DNA from: Mariprofundus sp.
GTDB taxonomy: Bacteria; Pseudomonadota; Zetaproteobacteria; Mariprofundales; Mariprofundaceae
DNA length: 6,419 bases
NCBI GenBank assembly: GCA_021772845.1
Contig: JAJFLF010000250.1
Location: 1 to 6,419 of the forward strand
Direction: 5' to 3'
In this document: positions 1 to 5,995 of the stretch, one piece after another
Layout of the letters: each line of letters opens with the position of its first letter
Position numbering within the stretch: the first letter of the stretch is position 1
The notes under the pieces: generated by a model
What the model saw: the letters and a program-made list of their open reading frames with translations, nothing else
What the model was told of the DNA's origin: nothing
The model's database searches: none
Program-made: the position numbers and the translations under genes

Positions 1-320
1 ATCGTTTTAATATCATTATATCGATCACCAAACACTTTAATGGATGTTTTTATTTTACCAAAGTTTTTTGCGTTTGGAATCATAGTAAAATCATTGATTG
101 GAACCATGACATCTGCAATAGAACCTTTGAACTGCCCTACCCGAAATTGTTCATCATACACATCCAACAGCTGCCCCATGCTAGTGTTGTCCCGTAATGA
201 TGCGAAAAAGACAATAGCGATCAACACAATAAATAGAAGCAATGACAACATAAAGTTGCGATTAGCCAATTGTTTGAGCGACACTTGATTGCCCGAGTTT
301 ATATCTGAATTTGCGTTCAT
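1..320 (-). CDS. Membrane-anchored sensor or chemoreceptor-like protein, N-terminal part (partial)
   Basis: This reading frame starts with ATG at 320 and runs off the window edge after 106 complete codons, so the C-terminal output domain is not visible. Residues 1-22 are polar with a few basic residues (K16, R21). Residues 23-42 form one strongly hydrophobic segment (FMLSLLLFIVLIAIVFFASL), read as a membrane-spanning helix. The following part looks like an extracytoplasmic helical ligand-binding region. A stretch around residues 72-80 (MVPINDFTM) resembles the 'P-x-N-D-[YF]' stretch I recall from four-helix sensor regions of histidine kinases and methyl-accepting proteins. The gene lies 51 bp downstream of a CheW-domain gene on the same strand with no terminator between, so a chemoreceptor or hybrid sensor is the natural guess. 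That is inference, because neither HAMP, methyl-accepting nor kinase sequence is in view. A purine-rich G7 tract just before the ATG supports the start. Confidence 0.72.
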   Translation of the reverse strand, partial: MNANSDINSGNQVSLKQLANRNFMLSLLLFIVLIAIVFFASLRDNTSMGQLLDVYDEQFRVGQFKGSIADVMVPINDFTMIPNAKNFGKIKTSIKVFGDRYNDIKT

Positions 321-322
321 TT

Positions 323-330
323 CCCCCCCT
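323..330 (-). promoter_or_regulatory. G-tract ribosome-binding site of the sensor gene
   Basis: Read on the minus strand this is AGGGGGGG followed by AA and the ATG at 320. The AGGGG part lies at a workable distance from the start. The run of seven G is unusual, since its length sets the spacing between the pairing bases and the start codon. Confidence 0.5.
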
Positions 331-371
331 GCTTTTAAATATAAATAGTATTCAACGTGTGTAAGTAAAGC

Positions 372-827
372 CTAATGCAATAACGCATCGCAATGCAGCA
401 ACTCGCATTCAGCTCCCTCAATATTTATACGACTGATACTGTCGCCATTATTGCCCAAGTTGGCAAGTAGACTATGATCTACCTGTTGGATTTTCGACAC
501 TTCATCCACCCAGATTCCAACATGCATCACAGCATGCCTAAGAAGTAAAAAGCGCGTACGTGGTGCAACATCTCTGTGGCAAGGCGGTAAAGAAGTCACG
601 CTGCCAGCATCAATAATGCATACAATCTGTCCATGAACATTAGCTAAGCCTATCATATGTTCCGGCCCCATTGGCACAGGCGTAAGTGGTTTAGGGCGCA
701 TTACTTCCTTAATCTCCGATGAGCGCACAAACACCACTTTTCCACCAATGCTAACGCGTAGCAAATCTATACGTTGATTTTGTTGTTTTTCAGCAGCCTT
801 CACGGCAGTGCGTTTTGAGTTTGGCAT
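372..827 (-). CDS. CheW-domain chemotaxis adaptor-like protein
   Basis: A 151-aa protein that is mostly one CheW-like domain (about residues 19-150). CheW proteins scaffold receptors and the CheA kinase in cytoplasmic chemosensory arrays, and PilI plays that part in type IV pilus chemosensory systems. The signature region is residues 59-73, IGLANVHGQIVCIID, which matches the family pattern '[IV]-G-[VI]-x-N-[LV]-R-G-x-[IV]-x-x-[VI]-[IV]-D'. In most CheW proteins the residue before the glycine is an arginine used in receptor contacts; here it is H65. Residues 1-18 form a short basic, Gln-rich tail. The start is fixed by the overlap TAATG with the upstream ATPase-REC gene and by a G6-containing ribosome-binding site inside that gene's last codons, which suggests translational coupling. 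The stop is TAG. The domain call is firm. Its partners are inferred only from context, and no cheA is present in the window. Confidence 0.86.
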   Translation of the reverse strand: MPNSKRTAVKAAEKQQNQRIDLLRVSIGGKVVFVRSSEIKEVMRPKPLTPVPMGPEHMIGLANVHGQIVCIIDAGSVTSLPPCHRDVAPRTRFLLLRHAVMHVGIWVDEVSKIQQVDHSLLANLGNNGDSISRINIEGAECELLHCDALLH

Positions 828-3028
828 TAGTGCCCCCCTCTGCTTCTGGCAATAATATGTTCATATAAATTTAGTGTCTTTTTAACACGTGCTTGTAGTT
901 TTAAGGGCTCAACGGGTTTGCCGATATAATCATCTGCTCCAGCATTAAAACCTTTCACTTCATCATCTTCATTTTTGCGCGCGGTTAACATGATAATTGG
1001 CACATCATTGAAACGTTCCTGCTCACGCATGCGTCTGAGTAATTCAAGACCAGTCATATTTGGCATTTCGAAATCAGTCAATACAAGACTGGGTTTAATG
1101 CGTTGAAGTATATCCCAAGCCTGCTGACCATCTTCAGCCTGTAAAATCTTATAACCATCTGCATCCAGCACAAATTCAACCAGGTTACGCACACTGCTGG
1201 AATCATCCACAACAAGGATCGTTTGCTGTTCCGTTGCAATGGTGCTTTGTGCGTGGACTTGGTCTTGCCGACGCTGGAGTTCACCAAAACTCATAATCTG
1301 TTGATCTTCGTTTATGTGTTCGCTCAACTTATACCCTTCCGGTACAACCGATGCCCTAATCACTTCCTGCAGGCTTGTTTGACCAGCCAGAGCTTTGGAT
1401 AGACCATCTTCAAACAGGGTGAGCATATTATCTTCTCTAGCTGCTTGCATAAGCTCAAGATCCGCTGCTCCACGTGCAATAAGCTTGCGCATTCGATCGT
1501 TTACATACAGGACTTCATGGATGCCTAAGCGTCCCTTATAGCCAATGTTCATGCATTGCTTGCAGCCCACCTTATCATAAAATAGAACACCTTTTGGAAT
1601 GCCCAGGCGTTCAACCACATCAGAATCAGGAACGCTTTCTTTACGGCATTTAGGGCATAAGCGACGCACCAAACGCTGTGCCACTACGAGATTCAACGAT
1701 GATGAGAGCATGGCGGGCTCAATACCCATATCCAATAACCTTGTAATCGTTGAAGGTGCATCATTGGTGTGCAAGGTCGAAAGTACCAGATGGCCCGTTT
1801 GAGCAGCATGCAACGCAATTTCAGCCGTTTCTTCATCACGAATCTCACCAACCATTACGACATCGGGATCTTGTCGAAGAATTGAACGCAAAGCGGTTGC
1901 AAAGGTCATACCGGCTTTCGGGTTTACCAACACCTGATTAATACCATCAATTTGAAATTCCACAGGATCTTCAATGGTAATTAAATTCATCTCCTCATTT
2001 TTAATATGATGGAGGAATGAGTATAAGGTTGTAGTTTTACCACTGCCGGTAGGTCCTGTAACCAAAACGGCTCCTGTAGGCTGATTAATACATTCACGAA
2101 TATGTTTGTAAGCAGTCTCTTCAAAACAGAGCACATCAAGATCAAGGGCCAGGCCACCTTTATCCAGAATACGTATTACAACCTTTTCACCATGCAGAGC
2201 AGGCAACGTTGAGATGCGCATATCATAACTCTTGCCCCATAATTTCACGCGAGCACGACCATCTTGTGGGGTTCGGGAATTAGAGATATCCAATTTAGAC
2301 ATGATTTTTATTCTGGATGTTACCAGTGGGTGCACTTTGGAAGGAAAACGAATCATTGGCCTTAAACGACCATCCACACGCAAACGTACAATACTTTGCT
2401 TCTCACCTGGCTCAACATGGATATCAGATGAACCAATTTTCATGGCTTGAATGATTACGCCATTCACCAGTTTGATAATCGGTGAGTCTTCTGCCCCGCG
2501 CTTGAGCTCATCCAAGCTCGATGTTTCCTGAGCTACAGACATCTCCTGCGTTAAGGCATGATCATCTTCAAAATCATCCACCACAGCATCAAATGCCGAA
2601 TCAGAGTCCTGATAAAGCTCTCGAATTTTGGTTTGGATGACATCAGGGCGAGCAAATCGGGTTACAATACGTTTACCAAGTTTAAAGGCCAACGCATCAA
2701 GCATATTGATATCTAAGGGATTGGCTGTTGCAATAATAATATCTGTTTCATTTTGTTTAAGCGGAACAAACTCATAATCCAGACATAATTTATCTGAACA
2801 CTTGTGCAGTAGTGCATCATCAACTTTACAGTTACGCAGATCTACGTATGGGGTTTTTAAGATTTTTGATAATGTGGCCAAGAGCACATCGTCTTCCACA
2901 TCGTTCATTTCTAGCAATACAGAAAGTACACTTTTTCTGTCACTTTTAGCTAAATCTTCAGCTTTACTCAACTGAGAGTCAGTCAGAACACCTGATTGAA
3001 TCAATTGCAATTGATGTTTTAAGTGCAT
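827..3028 (-). CDS. GspE/PilB-family secretion or pilus ATPase fused to a C-terminal response-regulator receiver domain
   Basis: A 733-aa, probably hexameric cytoplasmic motor ATPase. Residues about 1-140 resemble the GspE/MshE N-terminal domain, but its two c-di-GMP-type repeats are degenerate. Residues about 180-290 are the N2 part (SSDIHVEP at 200-207, VDGRL at 218-222). The core ATPase shows Walker A GPTGSGKT (325-332), Asp box TIEDPVEF (351-358), Walker B LRQDPDVVMVGEIRD (384-398, glutamate E395) and His box TGHLVLSTLHTNDA (411-424). Four cysteines, C458, C461, C489 and C492, form the zinc site typical of GspE and PilB. The usual family length ends near residue 570. After a Gln-rich linker (about 575-602) comes a full receiver domain (603-725) with acidic pair D608/D609, phosphoacceptor D652 in TDFEMP, T682 and K704. 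All catalytic residues are present in both halves. This suggests phosphorylation control of pilus extension or type II secretion, which is inference. The sequence does not separate PilB from GspE or MshE, so no symbol is given. The start follows GAGGA, four bases from the ATG. Confidence 0.93.
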   Translation of the reverse strand: MHLKHQLQLIQSGVLTDSQLSKAEDLAKSDRKSVLSVLLEMNDVEDDVLLATLSKILKTPYVDLRNCKVDDALLHKCSDKLCLDYEFVPLKQNETDIIIATANPLDINMLDALAFKLGKRIVTRFARPDVIQTKIRELYQDSDSAFDAVVDDFEDDHALTQEMSVAQETSSLDELKRGAEDSPIIKLVNGVIIQAMKIGSSDIHVEPGEKQSIVRLRVDGRLRPMIRFPSKVHPLVTSRIKIMSKLDISNSRTPQDGRARVKLWGKSYDMRISTLPALHGEKVVIRILDKGGLALDLDVLCFEETAYKHIRECINQPTGAVLVTGPTGSGKTTTLYSFLHHIKNEEMNLITIEDPVEFQIDGINQVLVNPKAGMTFATALRSILRQDPDVVMVGEIRDEETAEIALHAAQTGHLVLSTLHTNDAPSTITRLLDMGIEPAMLSSSLNLVVAQRLVRRLCPKCRKESVPDSDVVERLGIPKGVLFYDKVGCKQCMNIGYKGRLGIHEVLYVNDRMRKLIARGAADLELMQAAREDNMLTLFEDGLSKALAGQTSLQEVIRASVVPEGYKLSEHINEDQQIMSFGELQRRQDQVHAQSTIATEQQTILVVDDSSSVRNLVEFVLDADGYKILQAEDGQQAWDILQRIKPSLVLTDFEMPNMTGLELLRRMREQERFNDVPIIMLTARKNEDDEVKGFNAGADDYIGKPVEPLKLQARVKKTLNLYEHIIARSRGGH
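833..842 (-). promoter_or_regulatory. Ribosome-binding site of the CheW gene, a G6 tract inside the upstream gene
   Basis: On the minus strand the sequence is CAGAGGGGGG, followed by CACTA and the ATG at 827. It overlaps the codons for the last Arg-Gly-Gly of the ATPase-REC protein. The spacing of five bases after the G run and the TAATG stop-start overlap fit translational coupling. Confidence 0.6.
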
Positions 3029-3054
3029 ATATCCTCATATTTGCCTACATGTTT

Positions 3055-3083
3055 ATTTCACAAACCAAGCCATATCCATTCAA
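3055..3083 (-). promoter_or_regulatory. Possible sigma70-type promoter of the ATPase-REC operon
   Basis: On the minus strand a -35-like TTGAAT (3083-3078) and a -10-like TGAAAT (3060-3055) are separated by 17 bp. Each matches consensus at four of six positions. The predicted transcript would begin about 20 bases before the ATG at 3028. Its place downstream of a terminator makes a promoter here necessary in principle, but these boxes are only a candidate. Confidence 0.33.
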
Positions 3084-3147
3084 ACAAAACCTTAACTGTT
3101 TATGATATCATGCTGAAACTATACTCTATTTTAGCTTGATAGGTTAC

Positions 3148-3175
3148 AAAAAAAACCCCGCTGCAAGCAGCGGGG
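3148..3175 (-). terminator. Rho-independent terminator after the two small exported-protein genes
   Basis: CCCCGCTGC (3156-3164) and GCAGCGGGG (3167-3175) form a perfect inverted repeat, giving an eight-pair GC-rich stem with a four-base CAAG loop. On the minus strand it is followed at once by eight T (3155-3148). It lies 22 bases after the stop of the small exported-protein gene and before the ATPase-REC gene, so it separates the two minus-strand units. Confidence 0.93.
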
Positions 3176-3197
3176 TAATGAAAAGGCGAGGTATAAA

Positions 3198-3722
3198 TTA
3201 ATCGCCAGTACCTACATTGGCATAAAATGCAATGCCACTCGCTTCATCCTCATACAACTCAACCCACGCTTCCATACCTTGATCGGTATCAGGCAGACTG
3301 GCCATAGGAATAATAGCCGTTACATTTTCATTCAGAGAATCAAGAATTTTGCACATTCCACCGAGTTCAAACGACAAATCGTCATCATCTTCACTCGTTT
3401 CCAAAAAGGTTAAACTACAAGAGATACCAATATCGTTCAGGCCTTCTGAAGACTCACGCAACACATCCTGCTGCAGGTTAATCACATCTTCAGTAATTGA
3501 ATTTCTGGTATGGGAAAGCAACAAAATCTGAGAGCCTTCCATCACATCAATAAAGTCACTGAATTTACCCATTACAATAGGGTCAAACTCAAATGAATCA
3601 CTCACCTTCTGAAAAACTGCAAAGTTGATATTTCGGATTTCAGTAGCAGTTGAAACCAATGGGGCTGCAATCATCAGAGAGAGCAACAAAAGAACTTTCA
3701 TATTAAATGGAGCGAATCGCAT
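3198..3722 (-). CDS. Small acidic exported protein of unknown function
   Basis: I do not recognise the family. With the start chosen here the protein has 174 aa. It begins with a Sec-type signal peptide: a short n-region with R2 and K9, a hydrophobic core at about residues 10-20 (VLLLLSLMIAA), and a likely cleavage after STA at residue 26. The mature part is acidic, with an EDDDD run at 111-115, and has two cysteines (C102 and C124) that could form a disulfide in the periplasm. No lipobox, second membrane segment or catalytic motif is evident. The ATG at 3722 has GGAGG nine bases upstream. The ATG at 3731 abuts that GGAGG, and the ATG at 3701 lacks any ribosome-binding site, although it would give a more compact signal peptide. 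The chosen start overlaps the upstream 101-aa gene by 20 bases, so the two are probably translated together. A strong terminator follows. Confidence 0.72.
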   Translation of the reverse strand: MRFAPFNMKVLLLLSLMIAAPLVSTATEIRNINFAVFQKVSDSFEFDPIVMGKFSDFIDVMEGSQILLLSHTRNSITEDVINLQQDVLRESSEGLNDIGISCSLTFLETSEDDDDLSFELGGMCKILDSLNENVTAIIPMASLPDTDQGMEAWVELYEDEASGIAFYANVGTGD

Positions 3723-4008
3723 AGATAGCATCCTCCATCATTTGCTGGATCTTGGTGTCCATAGCACGACGCATACGATCCACATCCTTTTTTCTCAAAC
3801 CTGCTTTTTCTAGCTCATCAAAATCTTTCATGCTACCCATAGCATCGCGCAACTTTTTAATGATAAGTGTTACACGCTTCATACCCTTACCTGCATCAGC
3901 ACTAGCGGCTTGAGCATGCTGATAACCCAGTGGTGCCGTAGAAATCGACAATGGTGCATAAAACGCAAATGCCATGGCAATTGTACACGCCAGCAAATAT
4001 TTTTTCAT
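3703..4008 (-). CDS. Small exported helical protein of unknown function
   Basis: A 101-aa protein of no recognised family. It begins with MKKYLLACTIAMAFAFYAPL, a clear Sec signal peptide, with a probable signal peptidase I site after AQA at residue 34. The mature part is about 67 residues, rich in Lys, Arg, Met and Asp, and apparently helical throughout (about residues 42-98). It has no cysteine in the mature region. C8 lies too close to the N-terminus to act as a lipobox cysteine. The start is supported by AGGGGG eight bases upstream and a promoter-like TTGACA further up. The end of the gene overlaps the start of the acidic exported protein by 20 bases, so the two are one transcription unit ending at the terminator at 3148-3175. 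Joint function in the envelope is inference from this coupling only. Confidence 0.75.
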   Translation of the reverse strand: MKKYLLACTIAMAFAFYAPLSISTAPLGYQHAQAASADAGKGMKRVTLIIKKLRDAMGSMKDFDELEKAGLRKKDVDRMRRAMDTKIQQMMEDAIYAIRSI

Positions 4009-4040
4009 CGGTTAGTCCCCCTATCCGTTTATATCCGGGT

Positions 4041-4069
4041 ATATGAACAATAAAGCGATCGCGTGTCAA
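4041..4069 (-). promoter_or_regulatory. Candidate promoter of the small exported-protein pair
   Basis: On the minus strand there is a perfect -35 TTGACA (4069-4064), a 17-bp spacer and a poor -10 TCATAT (4046-4041), which matches three of six positions. The predicted start lies about 26 bases before the ATG at 4008. The spacer contains the palindrome GCGATCGC (4055-4062), which might bind a regulator. The exact -35 and good position raise confidence; the weak -10 lowers it. Confidence 0.42.
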
Positions 4070-4150
4070 GATGAATAATGAAACAATAAATGCAAATATG
4101 GCTGTCATATACTGCATTTAGCTAGCATATTTAGATCTGTACATCAGCAC

Positions 4151-4156
4151 TATATT
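4151..4156 (+). promoter_or_regulatory. Possible -10 box for the permease operon
   Basis: TATATT matches the -10 consensus at five of six positions and lies about 38 bases before the GTG start at 4194. No convincing -35 is found 16-18 bp upstream, so this is a weak candidate. A perfect 10-bp palindrome TTATGCATAA (4165-4174) lies just downstream, near the expected transcript start. Confidence 0.25.
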
Positions 4157-4193
4157 AGATGCCTTTATGCATAACTCAGGTTAGGGTTTGCAT

Positions 4194-5174
4194 GTGACTT
4201 CCTACCTTCTTAAACGCCTTGCTGGCATGATTCCTTTATTATTCGGCATTACCATCATCTCTTTTGGCATGATGCACTTAGCTCCTGGCGAACCGAGCGT
4301 TGTAGGTCAGGAGTTTAACCCCAAAGTTTCCGCCCAGGATATTGAGCGCCTACGCTCATATTACGGCCTCGATAAACCGCTATATGAACAATACTGGAAT
4401 TGGCTGGGCCGCTTAGTGGTATTTGACTTCGGCCAATCATTTTCAGCGGATGGCCGCGCTGTAATCGATAAAATTGCTGAAAGACTCCCTGTCACCCTCT
4501 GGATTAATGTTTTGGCCATGCTCATCATCATTATTATTGCCATACCAATAGGTGTAGCCAGCGCTGTAAAACGCGACACCTGGTTTGATAAAGGCATGAC
4601 AGTCTTTGTCTTTATTGGTTTTGCCATCCCCTCCTTCTGGCTTGGTCTGTTGCTGATGATATCTCTGGGCGTAAATGCTAACTGGCTACCAATTTCTGGC
4701 CTGCATGATTATAGCTGGCAACAGATGGGCTTCTGGCAGCAGCAAGCAGATATGCTGAAACATTTGATTCTTCCCGTTTTTGTTTCAGCGATTGGTGGAT
4801 TAGCTGGTATGAGTCGCTTTATGCGCACTGGCATGCTGGATGTTATTCGCTCCGATTATATCACTACAGCACGTGCCATGGGTGTGCCTGAATCTAAGAT
4901 ACGCTATCAACTGGCATTAAAGAATGCTGTGCTGCCAATTATTACTCTGCTTGGTCTCTCAATTCCCGGCCTGATTGGAGGCTCTGTGATTGTAGAACAG
5001 TTGTTTTCCCTACCTGGCATGGGTCTGTTATTTTTTGAGGCGGTACTGTCTCGTGATTATCCACTGGTCATGGGCATCACAGTCATTGGCGCCATATTGA
5101 CCCTGTTTGGCAATCTTATCGCTGATCTATCATATGCCTGGGTTGATCCACGTATGCGCAACGGAGGCAGATGA
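4194..5174 (+). CDS. dppB: DppB-type ABC transporter permease (peptide/nickel/opine class)
   Basis: A 326-aa inner-membrane permease, one of the two membrane subunits of a binding-protein-dependent importer of the Dpp/Opp/Nik class. The N-terminus has the family pattern YLLKRL...IPLLFGITIISF (residues 4-24) and then HLAPGEP (28-34). Further membrane segments lie at about 101-124, 136-160, 190-206, 250-270 and 292-312. The cytoplasmic EAA loop that docks on the ATPase is at about 221-248, with TARAMGVPESK and NAVLP. The C-terminus has the usual YAWVDPRMR (314-322). Length is normal. The start is not ATG: the GTG at 4194 has AGGG seven bases upstream and places the protein start as in relatives; a TTG at 4188 would add two residues. 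The last codons overlap the dppC-type gene. The substrate cannot be read from the permease, so the symbol marks the family rather than a proven dipeptide role. No binding protein or ATPase gene is in view. Confidence 0.93.
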   Translation: MTSYLLKRLAGMIPLLFGITIISFGMMHLAPGEPSVVGQEFNPKVSAQDIERLRSYYGLDKPLYEQYWNWLGRLVVFDFGQSFSADGRAVIDKIAERLPVTLWINVLAMLIIIIIAIPIGVASAVKRDTWFDKGMTVFVFIGFAIPSFWLGLLLMISLGVNANWLPISGLHDYSWQQMGFWQQQADMLKHLILPVFVSAIGGLAGMSRFMRTGMLDVIRSDYITTARAMGVPESKIRYQLALKNAVLPIITLLGLSIPGLIGGSVIVEQLFSLPGMGLLFFEAVLSRDYPLVMGITVIGAILTLFGNLIADLSYAWVDPRMRNGGR

Positions 5175-5995
5175 TGACCTCTTTATTGCATCGTTTTCCC
5201 CTCATGATGATTGGTGGCGTGGTAGTCATAAGTATTGCCCTTTTAGCTATTCTGGCACCCTGGATTGCACCTTATGACCCCAATGATATTGATGTTAGCG
5301 TCATTTTGATGCCACCATCATGGCTACACTGGTGTGGCACGGATACCTTAGGCCGCGATATATTTTCACGCATGCTTTACGGAGCCAGAGTATCACTGGC
5401 TGTTGGTTTTATTGCCGTTGGCATCTCTCTTGTTCTGGGGCTCATCTTAGGGGCTGTAGCTGGTTTCTTTGGTGGACGCACTGATGCAATCCTGATGCGC
5501 ATAACTGATATGGTGCTCTGTTTCCCAACCTTCTTCCTTATTTTAGCAGTTATCGCTTTTCTGGAGCCATCGATCTGGAATATCATGATAGTGATTGGTT
5601 TAACATCGTGGATGGGCATCGCACGATTGGTCAGAGCTGAATTTTTAAGCCTTAGCCAACGTGAATTTATTCTCTCTGCACAAAGCCTGGGTGTATCGCC
5701 TGTTCGCATGATGTGGCGCTATCTGCTTCCCAACGCGATGGGGCCTGTGCTGGTATCAGCAATTCTCGGCATTGCCGGAGCGGTACTGGTTGAATCTGGT
5801 TTGTCATTCTTGGGATTAGGGGTTCAGCCCCCGGATGCTTCATGGGGAAATATATTAACTGAAGGAAAAGATAATATTCAGATTGCATGGTGGTTATCTG
5901 CATTCCCCGGCATGGCGATTCTCATCACAGTGCTTGGTTACAATTTGCTTGGAGAAGGCTTACGGGATTATTTTGATCCAAAGCTCAATCACTAA
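5174..5995 (+). CDS. dppC: DppC-type ABC transporter permease (peptide/nickel/opine class)
   Basis: A 273-aa inner-membrane permease that pairs with the DppB-type subunit just upstream. The first membrane helix covers residues about 12-33 and leads into APYDPND (32-38). The family hallmark GTDTLGRDIFSR is at 55-66, followed by YGARVSL (69-75). The remaining membrane segments follow at about 76-98, 115-130, 135-152, 190-212 and 241-260. The EAA loop for ATPase docking is at about 164-186 (SAQSLGVSP, then LLPN). The C-terminal GLSFLGLGVQPP and GLRDYFDPK are typical. GGAGG at 5163-5167 lies six bases before the ATG at 5174 and three before the ATG at 5171; I prefer 5174, where start and preceding stop overlap as TGATG. 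The end overlaps tadA as TAATG. The subunit type is certain, the transported substrate is not. Confidence 0.94.
   Translation: MTSLLHRFPLMMIGGVVVISIALLAILAPWIAPYDPNDIDVSVILMPPSWLHWCGTDTLGRDIFSRMLYGARVSLAVGFIAVGISLVLGLILGAVAGFFGGRTDAILMRITDMVLCFPTFFLILAVIAFLEPSIWNIMIVIGLTSWMGIARLVRAEFLSLSQREFILSAQSLGVSPVRMMWRYLLPNAMGPVLVSAILGIAGAVLVESGLSFLGLGVQPPDASWGNILTEGKDNIQIAWWLSAFPGMAILITVLGYNLLGEGLRDYFDPKLNH

Noticed and set aside
40..288. Plus-strand open frame of 82 codons
   Set aside because: It is antisense to the sensor N-terminus, has no ribosome-binding site or domain, and its composition fits a shadow frame.
321..371. A separate promoter or terminator between the CheW gene and the sensor gene
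   Set aside because: The gap is AT-rich with -10-like strings, but no good -35 and no hairpin with a T run are present; read-through from the upstream gene is simpler.
3029..3147. A sigma54-type promoter before the ATPase-REC gene, as found for some pilus genes
   Set aside because: TGGCTTGG on the minus strand resembles the -24 half, but the required GC at the -12 position is not there.
3985..4008. Possible lipobox LLAC (residues 5-8) in the 101-aa exported protein
   Set aside because: The cysteine is at residue 8, before most of the hydrophobic core, too early for signal peptidase II; AQA at residue 34 is a better cleavage site.
4055..4062. GCGATCGC, identical to the HIP1 palindrome common in cyanobacterial genomes
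   Set aside because: It occurs once in this window, and the gene content does not point to a cyanobacterium; a single 8-bp match has no taxonomic weight.
4009..4187. A small RNA or riboswitch in the divergent intergenic region
   Set aside because: No long stem, conserved riboswitch core or intrinsic terminator is visible; only promoter candidates and short palindromes can be supported.
5377..5709. Minus-strand open frame of 110 codons inside the dppC-type gene
   Set aside because: It is wholly antisense to a well-conserved permease and shows no recognisable protein features.
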